Assembly (NCBI GenBank): GCA_902574345.1
Contig: CACGNF010000005.1
Span: 1-48,865 of the forward strand
DNA from: an uncultured Pelagibacteraceae bacterium
GTDB lineage: Bacteria > Pseudomonadota > Alphaproteobacteria > Pelagibacterales > Pelagibacteraceae
Reading direction: 5' to 3'
Length of the DNA: 48,865 nucleotides
Notes under the pieces: model-generated
The model's input: only the letters and a program-made list of their open reading frames with translations
Told to the model about the DNA's origin: nothing
Database searches by the model: none
Made by a program: the position numbers and the translations under genes
Shown here: positions 16,483-25,492 of the stretch, piece after piece
How positions within the stretch are numbered: position 1 is the stretch's first letter
How the letters are laid out: every line of letters starts with the position of its first letter

Positions 16483-17189
16483 CAGCTAACATTCCACCTA
16501 TATCCACTTCCATATCTAGTTTCTATAGCTGAAAATTCAGGATCAACCTTTTTAAATTTTTTTCTTATTCTTTTCACATGACTGTCTATTGTTCTGTCCT
16601 CTATATCGGTATCTTCTCTGTAGGCTATATCCATCAACTGAGCTCTTTCTTTGATTATACCTGGTCTTTTTGCTAATTCCTTAACTAATAAAAATTCGGT
16701 CGTTGTAAGTTTATCTGGCAATTGTTTACCATTCCATTCACACTCTAATTGTGAAGGATCTAGTTTTAATTTACCATGAGATATTATACTTTTGTTTTCC
16801 TCTATAATTTCTTTTGAATCTTTCTTTCTGAGTTGCACTCTTATTCTCTCAATCAACACTTTAATTGAAAAGCCTCCAGATTTTTTTATGAAGTCATCTG
16901 CTCCTAACTTCAATCCAAGCAATTCATCAATTTCATCATCTTTAGAGGTCAAAAAAATAACTGGTAATGAAGTTTTTTTTCTTAGCTTTTTAAGTAGCTC
17001 TTCTCCATCCATTTTTGGCATTTTAATATCAACGATTGCAAGATCCGGTGGGGTTCTAGTTAAGCCAATTAAAGCGCTTTCACCATCAATATATGTTTGA
17101 ACTTTGAATCCCTCTTTCTCTAAAGCTATACTCAGACTTGTTAAAATATTTCTATCATCGTCGACAAGGGCAATTGTTTGTTTCTGCAT
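16482..17189 (-). CDS. chvI: OmpR-family response regulator, ChvI-type
   Basis: DNA-binding response regulator of 235 residues. The receiver domain (about 5-118) has the acidic pocket D10-D11-D12, phospho-acceptor D54 in V-D-I-K-M-P and the switch lysine in I-K-K-S-G-G near 104. The winged-helix effector domain (about 140-233) ends in [13 protein letters not shown] and Y-G-S-G-Y-R-W. A Gly-Gly-Phe-Ser segment after the switch lysine is characteristic of the ChvI/ExoI group. It lies upstream of the kinase gene and is coupled to it by TGATG. Confidence 0.9.
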   Translation of the reverse strand: MQKQTIALVDDDRNILTSLSIALEKEGFKVQTYIDGESALIGLTRTPPDLAIVDIKMPKMDGEELLKKLRKKTSLPVIFLTSKDDEIDELLGLKLGADDFIKKSGGFSIKVLIERIRVQLRKKDSKEIIEENKSIISHGKLKLDPSQLECEWNGKQLPDKLTTTEFLLVKELAKRPGIIKERAQLMDIAYREDTDIEDRTIDSHVKRIRKKFKKVDPEFSAIETRYGSGYRWNVS

Positions 17190-17234
17190 ACTCGATTATA
17201 AAAATACTAAATTGTTCTAATTTGGGCAATTAAA

Positions 17235-20009
17235 TTAATGAAGTGTACCCCAATTTTCTCCAGTATTTAGATCAACTGTTAAAGGTATGGAAAAAGAATG
17301 CTGTTCACTCTTAACAACACTAGACATTTCATCAATTATAATTTTACTGATTCTTTTTACTTCTTCTTTGGGAGTTTCAAAAATTAACTCGTCATGGATT
17401 TGCAACAACATTTTTGTATTTTGATTTTTTTGATCACTTAATTTTTTATCAAGTCTTATCATAGCTAATCTCATTATTTCTGCAGCTGAGCCTTGAATTG
17501 GAGCATTAATTGCTGCGCGCTCTTGAAAATTTCTAATATTATAGTTTTTATCATTGATATTAATAAAATGTGATCGTCTTCCAAAAATATTATTCACAAA
17601 TCCACTTTTTCTACAAAACTTTATTGTTCGGTCCATATAAATTTTAATTTCAGGAAATTTCAAAAAATAAGCATTAAGGAATTCCTCAGCTTCATGATTT
17701 GTAACATTAATTTGTTTTGCTAATCCATATTGTGAAATCCCATATATTATTCCAAAATTTATAGCTTTAGCTTTTCTTCTCTGATCTTGATTTACTTTTT
17801 TTATATCAACATTAAAAATTTGACTAGCTGTGAGTGAATGAATATCTTCGTTGTTTTTAAAAGCTTTTTTTAATCCTTTGACGTCAGCCAAATCAGCTAA
17901 AATTCTCATCTCAATTTGATTATAATCTGCAGAAATTAAAACATGATCTTTTTTAGCTATAAATGCTTTACGGATATCTTTACCATCCTCAGATTTAATC
18001 GGAATATTTTGTAAGTTTGGATCGCTTGACGCTAATCTGCCAGTTGTAGTAGCTGCTAATAAAAAAGAGGTATGTACTCTTTGTGTGTTAGGATTGATAT
18101 GTTCCGGCAAGGAATCTGAGTAGGTATTTTTCAATTTAGATACCTGTCTCCAATCCAATACTAGTTGGGGAAACTTATGACCTTTAAATGCTAAATCTTC
18201 TAAAACCGAAGCGCTTGTTGCAAAACTCCCTTTTTTTGTTTTTTTTAAATCTGCAATTTTAAGATCATTATATAATATTTCCCCAAGTTGTTTTGGTGAT
18301 GCAATATTAAATTCTTTTTTAGATATTTTAAAAACTTCATTTTGAATTTTAACAATCTTTTTTTCAAATTTAGTGGATAATGATTTTAAAAATTTATTAT
18401 CTATTTTAACTCCCTCAATTTCCATAAAAGCAAGAATTTTTAATAAAGGCTTTTCAAATATCTCGTAGATATTTATCATTTTTTCATCCTTTAAACTTTT
18501 TTGAAATTTTTTGTATAATCTAAATGTAATATCAGCATCTTCGGCTGCATAATCTTTAGCTTTTTCAACATCTACTTCACTGAAATTAATCTCCTTTTTT
18601 CCTGTGCCAACTAAATCTTTAAAAGATATTGTTTTATGGTTTAAATGAATTACTGACAATGTATCCATATTATGTCTATTTTTTCCCGCATCAAGAACAT
18701 AGGACATCAGCATGGTATCTTCCATTGAAGTCATATTAATTCCGTGTTTGAAAAAGACTATGAAATCAAATTTTATATTTTGACCTATTTTTTTGATACT
18801 AGGATCCTCAAGTAAAGGTTTTAATTTTTTTAAAACTAAATCTTTTTTGATACATTTGTTGGATTTATGACCGATAGGAATATAACAAGCTTTTCCAATT
18901 TTTGAGCTTAATGAAACACCAACTAGATCTGCCTGATGAGGATCTAATGAATTAGTTTCGGTATCTACTGCTACTTCACCTAACTCCTCAGCTTCAGTTA
19001 TCCAGTTGTCAATTTGTTCCAAATTTTCAATTAGATAATATTCTTTTTTATTGATTGCTTTTTGATTTTTTTCAATTTTAATCTCATTTTTGATACTTGT
19101 TAAATTTGGTTCTCCATATGCAGAGATGGCTGAACTCAACAATCTATTAAATTCCATCTCCCTCAAAAATTTATAGAGTTTATCTTTATCAATACTTTTT
19201 AATTCTAGATCAGTTAGATTATTATTTACTGGAGCATCACTTTTTAATGTCACTAGTTTTTTACTTATTAGAGCCTTGTCTTTATTCTCAATGAGTGTTT
19301 CTCTTCTTTTGTTTTGTTTAATTTCATGTGCAGATTTTAAAAGTTTTTCAAGGTCTCCATATTTATTAATTAATTCTGCAGCTGTTTTAACACCAATTCC
19401 AGGAACTCCTGGTACATTATCGCTGCTATCACCAGCTAAAGCCTGGACATCAATTACCTTACTTGCACCTACACCAAATTTATTTTTAATATCTTCCTCT
19501 GAAATAAACTTATTTTTCATTGGGTCATAAATTCGAACGTTTTTTTTATATAATTGCATTAAATCCTTATCTGAGGACACTATTGTTACTTTTGCACCTT
19601 CTTTTAAAATCATTTCAACATACGTTGCAATTAAGTCATCAGCTTCATAATTTATCAATTCCAATGAAGGTAAATTAAAAGCTAATACTGATTTTTTGAT
19701 GTAATCAAATTGAGGAGCTAAATCATCAGGTGCTTCAGCTCTATTAGCTTTGTAATCACTATAAATTTCGTTTCTGAAAGTTTTTCTAGCAGAGTCAAAT
19801 ATAACTGCAAAATGTGTTGGTTTTTGTAAATTTTGATTTGACTTTGAGTCCTCTAGAAGTTTAAAAAGCATACTGCAAAAACCACTCACTGCACCCGTCG
19901 GTAATCCATCACTTTTACGCGTTAATGGTGGTAACGCATAATACGCTCTAAAAATGTAACCTGATCCATCAATTAAATAAAAATGATCTGTTTTTTTAAT
20001 TTTTCCCAT
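17235..20009 (-). CDS. polA: DNA polymerase I
   Basis: Gap-filling and Okazaki-fragment-processing polymerase, 924 residues, close to the E. coli length. The N-terminal 5'-nuclease domain (about 1-290) has D-G-S-G-Y-I-F-R and D-S-S-D-N-V-P-G. The 3'-5' exonuclease domain (about 325-510) keeps the D-x-E site in V-D-T-E-T-N, so proofreading should be intact. Polymerase motifs are A (S-A-D-Y-N-Q-I-E-M-R), B (R-R-K-A-K-A-I-N-F-G-I-I-Y-G) and C (Q-I-H-D-E-L). It is divergent from bioY with 46 bases between starts. Confidence 0.98.
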   Translation of the reverse strand: MGKIKKTDHFYLIDGSGYIFRAYYALPPLTRKSDGLPTGAVSGFCSMLFKLLEDSKSNQNLQKPTHFAVIFDSARKTFRNEIYSDYKANRAEAPDDLAPQFDYIKKSVLAFNLPSLELINYEADDLIATYVEMILKEGAKVTIVSSDKDLMQLYKKNVRIYDPMKNKFISEEDIKNKFGVGASKVIDVQALAGDSSDNVPGVPGIGVKTAAELINKYGDLEKLLKSAHEIKQNKRRETLIENKDKALISKKLVTLKSDAPVNNNLTDLELKSIDKDKLYKFLREMEFNRLLSSAISAYGEPNLTSIKNEIKIEKNQKAINKKEYYLIENLEQIDNWITEAEELGEVAVDTETNSLDPHQADLVGVSLSSKIGKACYIPIGHKSNKCIKKDLVLKKLKPLLEDPSIKKIGQNIKFDFIVFFKHGINMTSMEDTMLMSYVLDAGKNRHNMDTLSVIHLNHKTISFKDLVGTGKKEINFSEVDVEKAKDYAAEDADITFRLYKKFQKSLKDEKMINIYEIFEKPLLKILAFMEIEGVKIDNKFLKSLSTKFEKKIVKIQNEVFKISKKEFNIASPKQLGEILYNDLKIADLKKTKKGSFATSASVLEDLAFKGHKFPQLVLDWRQVSKLKNTYSDSLPEHINPNTQRVHTSFLLAATTTGRLASSDPNLQNIPIKSEDGKDIRKAFIAKKDHVLISADYNQIEMRILADLADVKGLKKAFKNNEDIHSLTASQIFNVDIKKVNQDQRRKAKAINFGIIYGISQYGLAKQINVTNHEAEEFLNAYFLKFPEIKIYMDRTIKFCRKSGFVNNIFGRRSHFININDKNYNIRNFQERAAINAPIQGSAAEIMRLAMIRLDKKLSDQKNQNTKMLLQIHDELIFETPKEEVKRISKIIIDEMSSVVKSEQHSFSIPLTVDLNTGENWGTLH

Positions 20010-20055
20010 TAGAAATTAATATAGATTATAGACAGAAATAAGAGTATTATTTTTT

Positions 20056-20607
20056 ATGGAACTTATAAAGCAAAATACACAAGCCCAAATAATTAAATCA
20101 ATACTTGTAATTTTTTTAGGTTCTGTGTTACTTGCTGTCTCGGCAAAAATTAAAATTCCTTTCTATCCAGTTCCAATGACAATGCAAACTTTTGTAGTTC
20201 TTTTTATTGGAATAAGTTTTGGATATAAAATAGGTCTTGCGACAATTGGTTTATATTTAATTGAAGGAATTGCAGGTCTTCCTGTGTTTTCAAATTCCCC
20301 AGAAAGAGGAATAGGTTTAGCTTATTTTACAGGTCCAACAATGGGATATCTAATTGGATTTCTTTCAGCTTGTTTTTTAGCTTCTTTTGTAAAATTAAAA
20401 GATAATTATTTAATCATTTTCTCAAAACTTATACTTGCAGTATCAACAATCTATATTTTTGGTATTTTGTGGTTAGGGACACTAATTGGATGGGACAAAC
20501 CTATATTCGATTTAGGTGTTAAGCCTTTTCTATTAGCTGAAGTATTTAAGATAGTTTTACTTGTGCTTATTGCTAAGAAAATTTTTAAATTTAGAAAACT
20601 TATTTAG
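20056..20607 (+). CDS. bioY: Biotin transporter BioY (S component)
   Basis: Membrane substrate-binding component for biotin, 183 residues with six hydrophobic helices. Family motifs are visible: the P-F-Y-P-V-P-M-T-M-Q-T segment (about 35-45), the G-Y-L-I-G-F segment in the middle helix and the cytoplasmic L-K-D region. Neither ECF energising subunit (BioM/BioN or EcfA/T) is encoded in this window, so it is a solitary BioY here. It is divergent from polA, and its 3' end overlaps the convergent regA gene by 8 bases. No Shine-Dalgarno is obvious. Confidence 0.92.
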   Translation: MELIKQNTQAQIIKSILVIFLGSVLLAVSAKIKIPFYPVPMTMQTFVVLFIGISFGYKIGLATIGLYLIEGIAGLPVFSNSPERGIGLAYFTGPTMGYLIGFLSACFLASFVKLKDNYLIIFSKLILAVSTIYIFGILWLGTLIGWDKPIFDLGVKPFLLAEVFKIVLLVLIAKKIFKFRKLI

Positions 20608-21163
20608 GTGATCTTTTAGATAAAATTCTTTGTAGAGTTCTTCGGTGCATTTTTAGTCTTCTTGCTGTCTCTGAAACATTTCTGTTACACAATTCAAAAA
20701 CTCTGTGTATATGTTCCCACTTTACTCTATCTGCTGACATTGGATTTTCAGGTGGAGCCGCTTTTTTAGCAGGATCAGCTAAAAGAGCTTTTTCAACATC
20801 ATCTGCATCTGCAGGTTTAGCCAAATAATCTATTGCACCCTCTTTTATTGCTGCAACAGCAGTTGGAATATTTCCATATCCTGTTAACATTATTATTCTA
20901 CTTTCAGGATTAGAGGTCTGTATTTGTTTTACAACTTCTAAACCATTGCCATCGCCCAACCTCAAATCAACAACAGCGAATCCTGGTTTTTTTGCTTTGA
21001 CTGTATCAATTCCTTTTTGCACACCTTCAGCTTGAATAACTTCAAAACCCTTTTTTTCCATAGCCCTAGCTAATCTTTCTCTAAATGGATTGTCATCATC
21101 AACAATTAATAGTGATTTATTGTTGAAATCAGCTAAATTTTGTAATGCGCCTTCGTTTTTCAT
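20600..21163 (-). CDS. regA: RegA/ActR/PrrA-family redox response regulator
   Basis: Response regulator with a receiver domain and Fis-type helix-turn-helix. With the ATG at 21163 it is 187 residues, near the 184 of Rhodobacter RegA; a GTG at 21190 would add nine residues. The receiver has L-I-V-D-D-D and phospho-acceptor aspartate in V-V-D-L-R-L-G-D-G, and K-P-A near 112. The C-terminal helix-turn-helix ends with the near-invariant R-R-L-K-M-H-R-R-T-L-Q-R-I-L segment. RegA regulators control respiration and redox-linked genes. No regB-type kinase is in the window, so the partner must lie elsewhere. Confidence 0.92.
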   Translation of the reverse strand: MKNEGALQNLADFNNKSLLIVDDDNPFRERLARAMEKKGFEVIQAEGVQKGIDTVKAKKPGFAVVDLRLGDGNGLEVVKQIQTSNPESRIIMLTGYGNIPTAVAAIKEGAIDYLAKPADADDVEKALLADPAKKAAPPENPMSADRVKWEHIHRVFELCNRNVSETARRLKMHRRTLQRILSKRSPK

Positions 21164-21289
21164 AAGTCCAATATGGGAATTTTTTTCCACAATTCAATAG
21201 GTCATTATTTGCTTTACATTAGGTAAGTATTGAATTAATTGCTCGATTTATTAAAGTTTTTTTAAATAAAAAGACTTTTTTTTGTTAAA

Positions 21290-21325
21290 TTTTTTTTGGG
21301 GGGCATGAAAAATGCAAAAATTTAA
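21290..21325 (+). promoter_or_regulatory. T8-G6 tract and overlapping start codons ahead of the polyamine operon
   Basis: A run of eight T (21290-21297) is followed by six G (21298-21303), rare in this AT-rich DNA. The G run sits 8 bases before the decarboxylase ATG (21312) and may act as its ribosome-binding site. A second ATG at 21305 opens a six-codon frame (MKNAKI, stop 21323-21325) overlapping the real start in another frame. GCAT (21303-21306) can pair with ATGC (21312-21315), which contains the start codon. A role in controlling translation is inference. Confidence 0.4.
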
Positions 21326-22496
21326 GTCGGTTGAAGAACTAGTTAATCAACTGAGACCAGACAAACCGGTTTATTGTATTAGAAAGAAATCAATTCTTTC
21401 AGCTTCCAAATTTTTTCAAAAAAACTTTCCAGGTAAAATTCTATATGCTGTCAAAACAAATCCTCATCCTGAGGTAATTAAAACTTTATTAAAAAGCGGT
21501 ATTAATCAATTTGATGTTGCCTCAGTGGAGGAGATAAAAGCAGTCAGAAAATTTGATCAAGTATCTAAGTGTTCTTTCATGCACACAATTAAAAGTAGAG
21601 AAGATATAAGTGAGGCATACTTCAAATATGGAGTCAAAACATTTGCACTTGATACTAAAGATGAATTGATAAAAATTATTGAGAGCACCAGCAATGCAAA
21701 AGATTTAGAATTATTTGTAAGAGTGGCTGTATCAAATGAACATGCTGAAATTGACTTATCAAAAAAATTCGGTGCTATAAATTCAGAGGCAGCAGGACTT
21801 TTAAGATTAGTAAAACAACATTCAAAAAAGATTGGATTAAGTTTTCATGTAGGATCGCAATGTATGCATCCAATTTCATACTCAAAAGGGATTTCCGAAA
21901 TTGCAAATATAATTAAGAAAACGAAAATTGTTCCTGATTATTTAAATATAGGAGGCGGCTTTCCAACTATCTATCCAGATTTAATTCCACCCTCTTTAGA
22001 GAGTTATTTTGATGAAATTAAGAAAGGTTTAGAAAATTTAAAGATTGAAAAATTACCAGAAATAATTTGTGAACCAGGTAGAGCCTTAGTTGCTGAAAGT
22101 GGCTCAACTATAGTTCGGGTTAACTTAAGAAAAAAACAAAAACTTTATATAAATGATGGAACTTATGGAACACTTTTTGATGCAGGAACACCGAATATTG
22201 TATTTCCATCTAAAATGATAAAAGATAATTCAAACAAAATTATTTCAAAAAAATTAACTGCATTTGATTTTTATGGACCAACATGCGACAGTATGGATTA
22301 CATGAAAGGTCCTTTCCTTTTGCCTAATAATATTAAAGAAAATGATTATATAGAACTTGGTCAATTAGGTTCTTACGGCCTTACCTTTAGAACACAGTTT
22401 AATGGTTTCTATTCTGATAAGATTTATGAGGTTGAAGATAATGCTATAATGAGCCTATATAACAAAGACAGCAACAAAGATACTTTAGTTGCTTAA
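21312..22496 (+). CDS. Ornithine decarboxylase-like PLP enzyme (alanine-racemase fold)
   Basis: Fold type III PLP decarboxylase that would convert ornithine (possibly lysine) to putrescine (or cadaverine). 394 residues. The PLP lysine is K48 in Y-A-V-K-T-N; other motifs are H-V-G-S-Q-C (179-184), G-G-G-F-P (214-218), C-E-P-G-R (253-257) and the active-site C325-D326 in G-P-T-C-D-S. The C-D-S-x-D form favours ornithine-type over diaminopimelate decarboxylase, which usually has C-E-S. It heads a four-gene operon and its stop overlaps the next ATG (TAATG). Confidence 0.88.
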   Translation: MQKFKSVEELVNQLRPDKPVYCIRKKSILSASKFFQKNFPGKILYAVKTNPHPEVIKTLLKSGINQFDVASVEEIKAVRKFDQVSKCSFMHTIKSREDISEAYFKYGVKTFALDTKDELIKIIESTSNAKDLELFVRVAVSNEHAEIDLSKKFGAINSEAAGLLRLVKQHSKKIGLSFHVGSQCMHPISYSKGISEIANIIKKTKIVPDYLNIGGGFPTIYPDLIPPSLESYFDEIKKGLENLKIEKLPEIICEPGRALVAESGSTIVRVNLRKKQKLYINDGTYGTLFDAGTPNIVFPSKMIKDNSNKIISKKLTAFDFYGPTCDSMDYMKGPFLLPNNIKENDYIELGQLGSYGLTFRTQFNGFYSDKIYEVEDNAIMSLYNKDSNKDTLVA

Positions 22497-23539
22497 TGTC
22501 AAAAAATAAAAATCTAGGACATAATAGTAAAAAAGACTTTCTTAAAAATCCAGTTGAACATATAGATATTACATCTTTTGACTCTAGAAAAATTATTTCA
22601 TCAATGGAGAAAATGTCATTTGTATCAAGAGAAACTGCAAATGCAGCAAATATCTATAATGAAATGTTAAAAGATAAAAATTGTACAATTTTTCTAACTT
22701 TAGCTGGTTCGACCTCAGCAGCTGGTTGTATGAATATTTACAAAGATTTAGTCAAATACAACATGGTAGATGCAATCGTTGCAACTGGTGCTTCGATAAT
22801 TGATATGGATTTTTTTGAGGCATTAGGATTTAAGCATTATCAAGGCTCTCAATTTCAAGATGATACTGAACTTAGAAAAAATTATATTGATAGAATATAC
22901 GATACGTACATTGACGAAGATGAATTGCAAATTTGTGATAAGAAAATTTGTGAAATAGCTGATAACTTGGAGCCTAGAAGCTATACTTCTAGAGAATTTA
23001 TTCACGAAATGGGAAAATATCTTAAAAAAAACTCAGTAAAGAAAGAATCTTTAATTGAAACTGCCTATGATCACAATGTGCCAATATTCTGTCCTGCTTT
23101 TACAGACTCTAGCGCTGGTTTTGGTTTAGTAATTCATCAAGAAAAGAACCCAAAATCTCATATTACAATAGACTCTATAAGAGAATTTCGAGAATTAACT
23201 GAAATAAAAATTAAATCAAAGGGTTCTGGATTATTTATGATAGGTGGCGGAGTACCAAAAAATTTTATTCAGGACACAGTCATATGTGCTGAACTATTAG
23301 GTAAAGATGTTGAAATGCATAAATATGCTGTGCAAATTACTGTAGCAGACTCAAGAGATGGCGCGTGTAGCAGTTCAACTTTAAAAGAGGCAAGTTCATG
23401 GGGTAAAGTTGATGTCACGAAAGAACAAATGGTTTTTGCTGAGGCAACAAGTGTATTACCTTTGATTGCAAGTGATGCATATCATAAAGGTGAATGGAAA
23501 AATAGAGATAGAAAAAACTTTTCAGAAATTTTTAAATAA
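22496..23539 (+). CDS. Deoxyhypusine synthase-family protein, probable homospermidine synthase
   Basis: Member of the deoxyhypusine synthase fold, 347 residues, near the length of the eukaryotic enzyme. The catalytic lysine that forms the aminobutyl-imine intermediate is conserved as K304 in S-S-W-G-K, aligned with K329 of human DHS. The NAD-site G-S-T-S-A-A-G and G-A-S-I-I-D segments and the G-G-G-V-P-K-N stretch are also present. Bacteria have no eIF5A substrate, and bacterial relatives are known that transfer the aminobutyl group to putrescine to make homospermidine. Operon position between a decarboxylase and putrescine-forming enzymes supports that; direct evidence is absent. Confidence 0.85.
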   Translation: MSKNKNLGHNSKKDFLKNPVEHIDITSFDSRKIISSMEKMSFVSRETANAANIYNEMLKDKNCTIFLTLAGSTSAAGCMNIYKDLVKYNMVDAIVATGASIIDMDFFEALGFKHYQGSQFQDDTELRKNYIDRIYDTYIDEDELQICDKKICEIADNLEPRSYTSREFIHEMGKYLKKNSVKKESLIETAYDHNVPIFCPAFTDSSAGFGLVIHQEKNPKSHITIDSIREFRELTEIKIKSKGSGLFMIGGGVPKNFIQDTVICAELLGKDVEMHKYAVQITVADSRDGACSSSTLKEASSWGKVDVTKEQMVFAEATSVLPLIASDAYHKGEWKNRDRKNFSEIFK

Positions 23540-23541
23540 GA

Positions 23542-24423
23542 ATGAAAAAAAAAACCACCATCGGTTTAATTCAAATTAAAGTTTCAAACAATCCAATTAC
23601 AAATATTGAAAATTCCATTAAAAAAATAAAAGAAGCAGCAAAGAAAAATGCAAAGATTATCTGTTTACCAGAATTATTTCTTTCTCCATATTTTTGCCAA
23701 ACTGAAAATCATTCAAAATTTAAACTTGCGGAAAAAATACCTGGTCCAATAACTAATACATATTGCAAGCTTGCAAAAGAACTTTCTGTTATATTAATGA
23801 TTTCACTTTTTGAAAAAAAATTAACTGGCTTTTATCATAATACTAGTATTGTTATCAACGAGAAAGGTAAAATAATTTCTAAGTATAGAAAAATGCATAT
23901 TCCAGATGACCCTGGTTATTACGAAAAATTTTATTTTTCTCCTGGTGATTTAGGTTTTAAATCAACAAAAACAATATATGGAAAAATTGGTTCGCTAATT
24001 TGTTGGGACCAATGGTTTCCTGAAGCGGCTAGGCTAACCGCTCTTAAGGGGGCAGAAATTTTATTTTATCCTACAGCTATAGGGTGGCATCCTAAAGAAA
24101 AGAAAAAATTTGGAAAAGCACAACTAAATGCATGGATTACAATGCAAAGATCCCATGCTGTAGCTAATGGAGTTTATGTAGCTGCAATTAATAGAATAGG
24201 TTTTGAAAAAATAAAAAATAGAAAAATCCAATTTTGGGGTAATTCTATAATTATTGATCCATATGGAAATGTTTTAAAACAATCACATTTTAATAGAGAA
24301 GAAACAATAATTTGTGATATAGATTTTAAGAAAATTGAAGATGCTAGACAGCATTGGCCTTTTTTAAGAGATAGAAGAATTGATTACTATAAAGGTTTGC
24401 TCAAAAACCCTGAAGATGAGTAA
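23542..24423 (+). CDS. aguB: N-carbamoylputrescine amidase (nitrilase superfamily)
   Basis: Carbon-nitrogen hydrolase expected to hydrolyse N-carbamoylputrescine to putrescine, CO2 and ammonia. 293 residues with the complete nitrilase triad: E44 in L-P-E-L-F, K117 in Y-R-K-M-H-I and C154 in L-I-C-W-D-Q. The P-D-D-P-G-Y-Y-E-K-F-Y-F segment after the lysine is typical of AguB. It follows the DHS-like gene after 2 bases, and its last 8 bases overlap aguA, the gene for the preceding pathway step. Confidence 0.93.
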   Translation: MKKKTTIGLIQIKVSNNPITNIENSIKKIKEAAKKNAKIICLPELFLSPYFCQTENHSKFKLAEKIPGPITNTYCKLAKELSVILMISLFEKKLTGFYHNTSIVINEKGKIISKYRKMHIPDDPGYYEKFYFSPGDLGFKSTKTIYGKIGSLICWDQWFPEAARLTALKGAEILFYPTAIGWHPKEKKKFGKAQLNAWITMQRSHAVANGVYVAAINRIGFEKIKNRKIQFWGNSIIIDPYGNVLKQSHFNREETIICDIDFKKIEDARQHWPFLRDRRIDYYKGLLKNPEDE

Positions 24424-25492
24424 AAAACTTACTCTAAAGGGTTTTCGGATGCCAGGGGAGTGGGAAACACAAAAATCAGTATGGTTGATTTGGCCCTACA
24501 ATGAAAAAGATTGGCCAAAATTATTTAAAAAAATTCCAGATGTTGTTGGTAAAATTTCTGCATGTTTATCGATAAATCAAAATGTAAACCTAATTATTAG
24601 AAATTTAAAAGATATTTCAAGAATAAAAAAAATAATAAAAAAGTTTAAAAGTAAAATATCAAATATAAAATTTCACTTAATAAAATCAGATAGGATTTGG
24701 ATTAGAGACTCTGGTCCAATATTTTTAATAAACAAAAAAACTAAAAATAAAATTATTCTAAATTTTAAATTTAATGGTTGGTCTAAATATAAAGACTTTC
24801 AAAAAGATGATAAATTAAACCTAAAAATCTCCAAAATAACAAAAATAAAAAGGGTTGAACCTGTAATTAAAGTAAAAAATAAATTTAAAAAAATTGTTCT
24901 AGAAGGAGGCTCCATAGATGTTAATGGTAAAGGAACTATAATTTTAACTAAAGAGTGTTTATTAAGTAAAGTGCAGGAAAGAAACCCAGGGGTAACAAAA
25001 TTAAAGCTAGAGAATGCTTTGAAAGATTATTTGAATGTATCAAATTTCATTTGGTTAAATAGAGGTATTGATGGTGATGATACACACGGCCATGTAGATG
25101 ATATTACAAGATTTGTATCCCAGAACACTATTATGACAGCTATTGAAAATAATAAAAAAGATAAAAATTATAAAAGATTGAAAGAAAATTTGAAAATATT
25201 GAAAAAATCAAAAATAGAAAATGGAAAAAAGTTAAAAATTATCAAAATTCCAATGCCAAAACCTATTTATATTGACAATATAAAAGTTCCTGCCAGTTAT
25301 CTCAATTTCTACATTGCTAATAAAATTGTGCTCTTACCTGTATTTAATGATAAAAATGATAAAAAAGTATTTCTAATATTTAAAAAATTTTTCAAATCAA
25401 GAAAGATAATACCAATTGATTGTAGTGAGCTTATTTGGGGATTTGGAGCAATACATTGTATGACGCAGCAAGAGCCATACTTAAACCCTTAA
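24416..25492 (+). CDS. aguA: Agmatine deiminase
   Basis: Hydrolyses agmatine to N-carbamoylputrescine and ammonia. With the ATG at 24416 it is 358 residues and overlaps aguB by 8 bases; an in-frame TTG at 24380 would give a poorer start. Family features are F-R-M-P-G-E-W near the N-terminus, W-P-Y-N, W-I-R-D-S-G-P near 98, D-D-T-H-G-H-V-D-D in the middle, and the catalytic C348 in A-I-H-C-M-T-Q-Q. No arginine decarboxylase is in the window, so the agmatine source is unknown. Its 3' end overlaps the convergent yhhQ-like gene by 4 bases. Confidence 0.95.
   Translation: MSKKLTLKGFRMPGEWETQKSVWLIWPYNEKDWPKLFKKIPDVVGKISACLSINQNVNLIIRNLKDISRIKKIIKKFKSKISNIKFHLIKSDRIWIRDSGPIFLINKKTKNKIILNFKFNGWSKYKDFQKDDKLNLKISKITKIKRVEPVIKVKNKFKKIVLEGGSIDVNGKGTIILTKECLLSKVQERNPGVTKLKLENALKDYLNVSNFIWLNRGIDGDDTHGHVDDITRFVSQNTIMTAIENNKKDKNYKRLKENLKILKKSKIENGKKLKIIKIPMPKPIYIDNIKVPASYLNFYIANKIVLLPVFNDKNDKKVFLIFKKFFKSRKIIPIDCSELIWGFGAIHCMTQQEPYLNP

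Noticed and set aside
21312..22496. Diaminopimelate decarboxylase (lysA)
   Set aside because: The active-site motif is C-D-S-x-D, as in ornithine-type enzymes, and the neighbours are polyamine genes.
22496..23539. A true deoxyhypusine synthase modifying eIF5A
   Set aside because: Bacteria have no eIF5A, and no such gene is near; the polyamine context makes a homospermidine-type reaction more likely.
24380..24415. Upstream TTG start for agmatine deiminase
   Set aside because: It would enlarge the overlap with aguB to 44 bases; the ATG at 24416 gives the normal 8-base overlap and a typical N-terminus.
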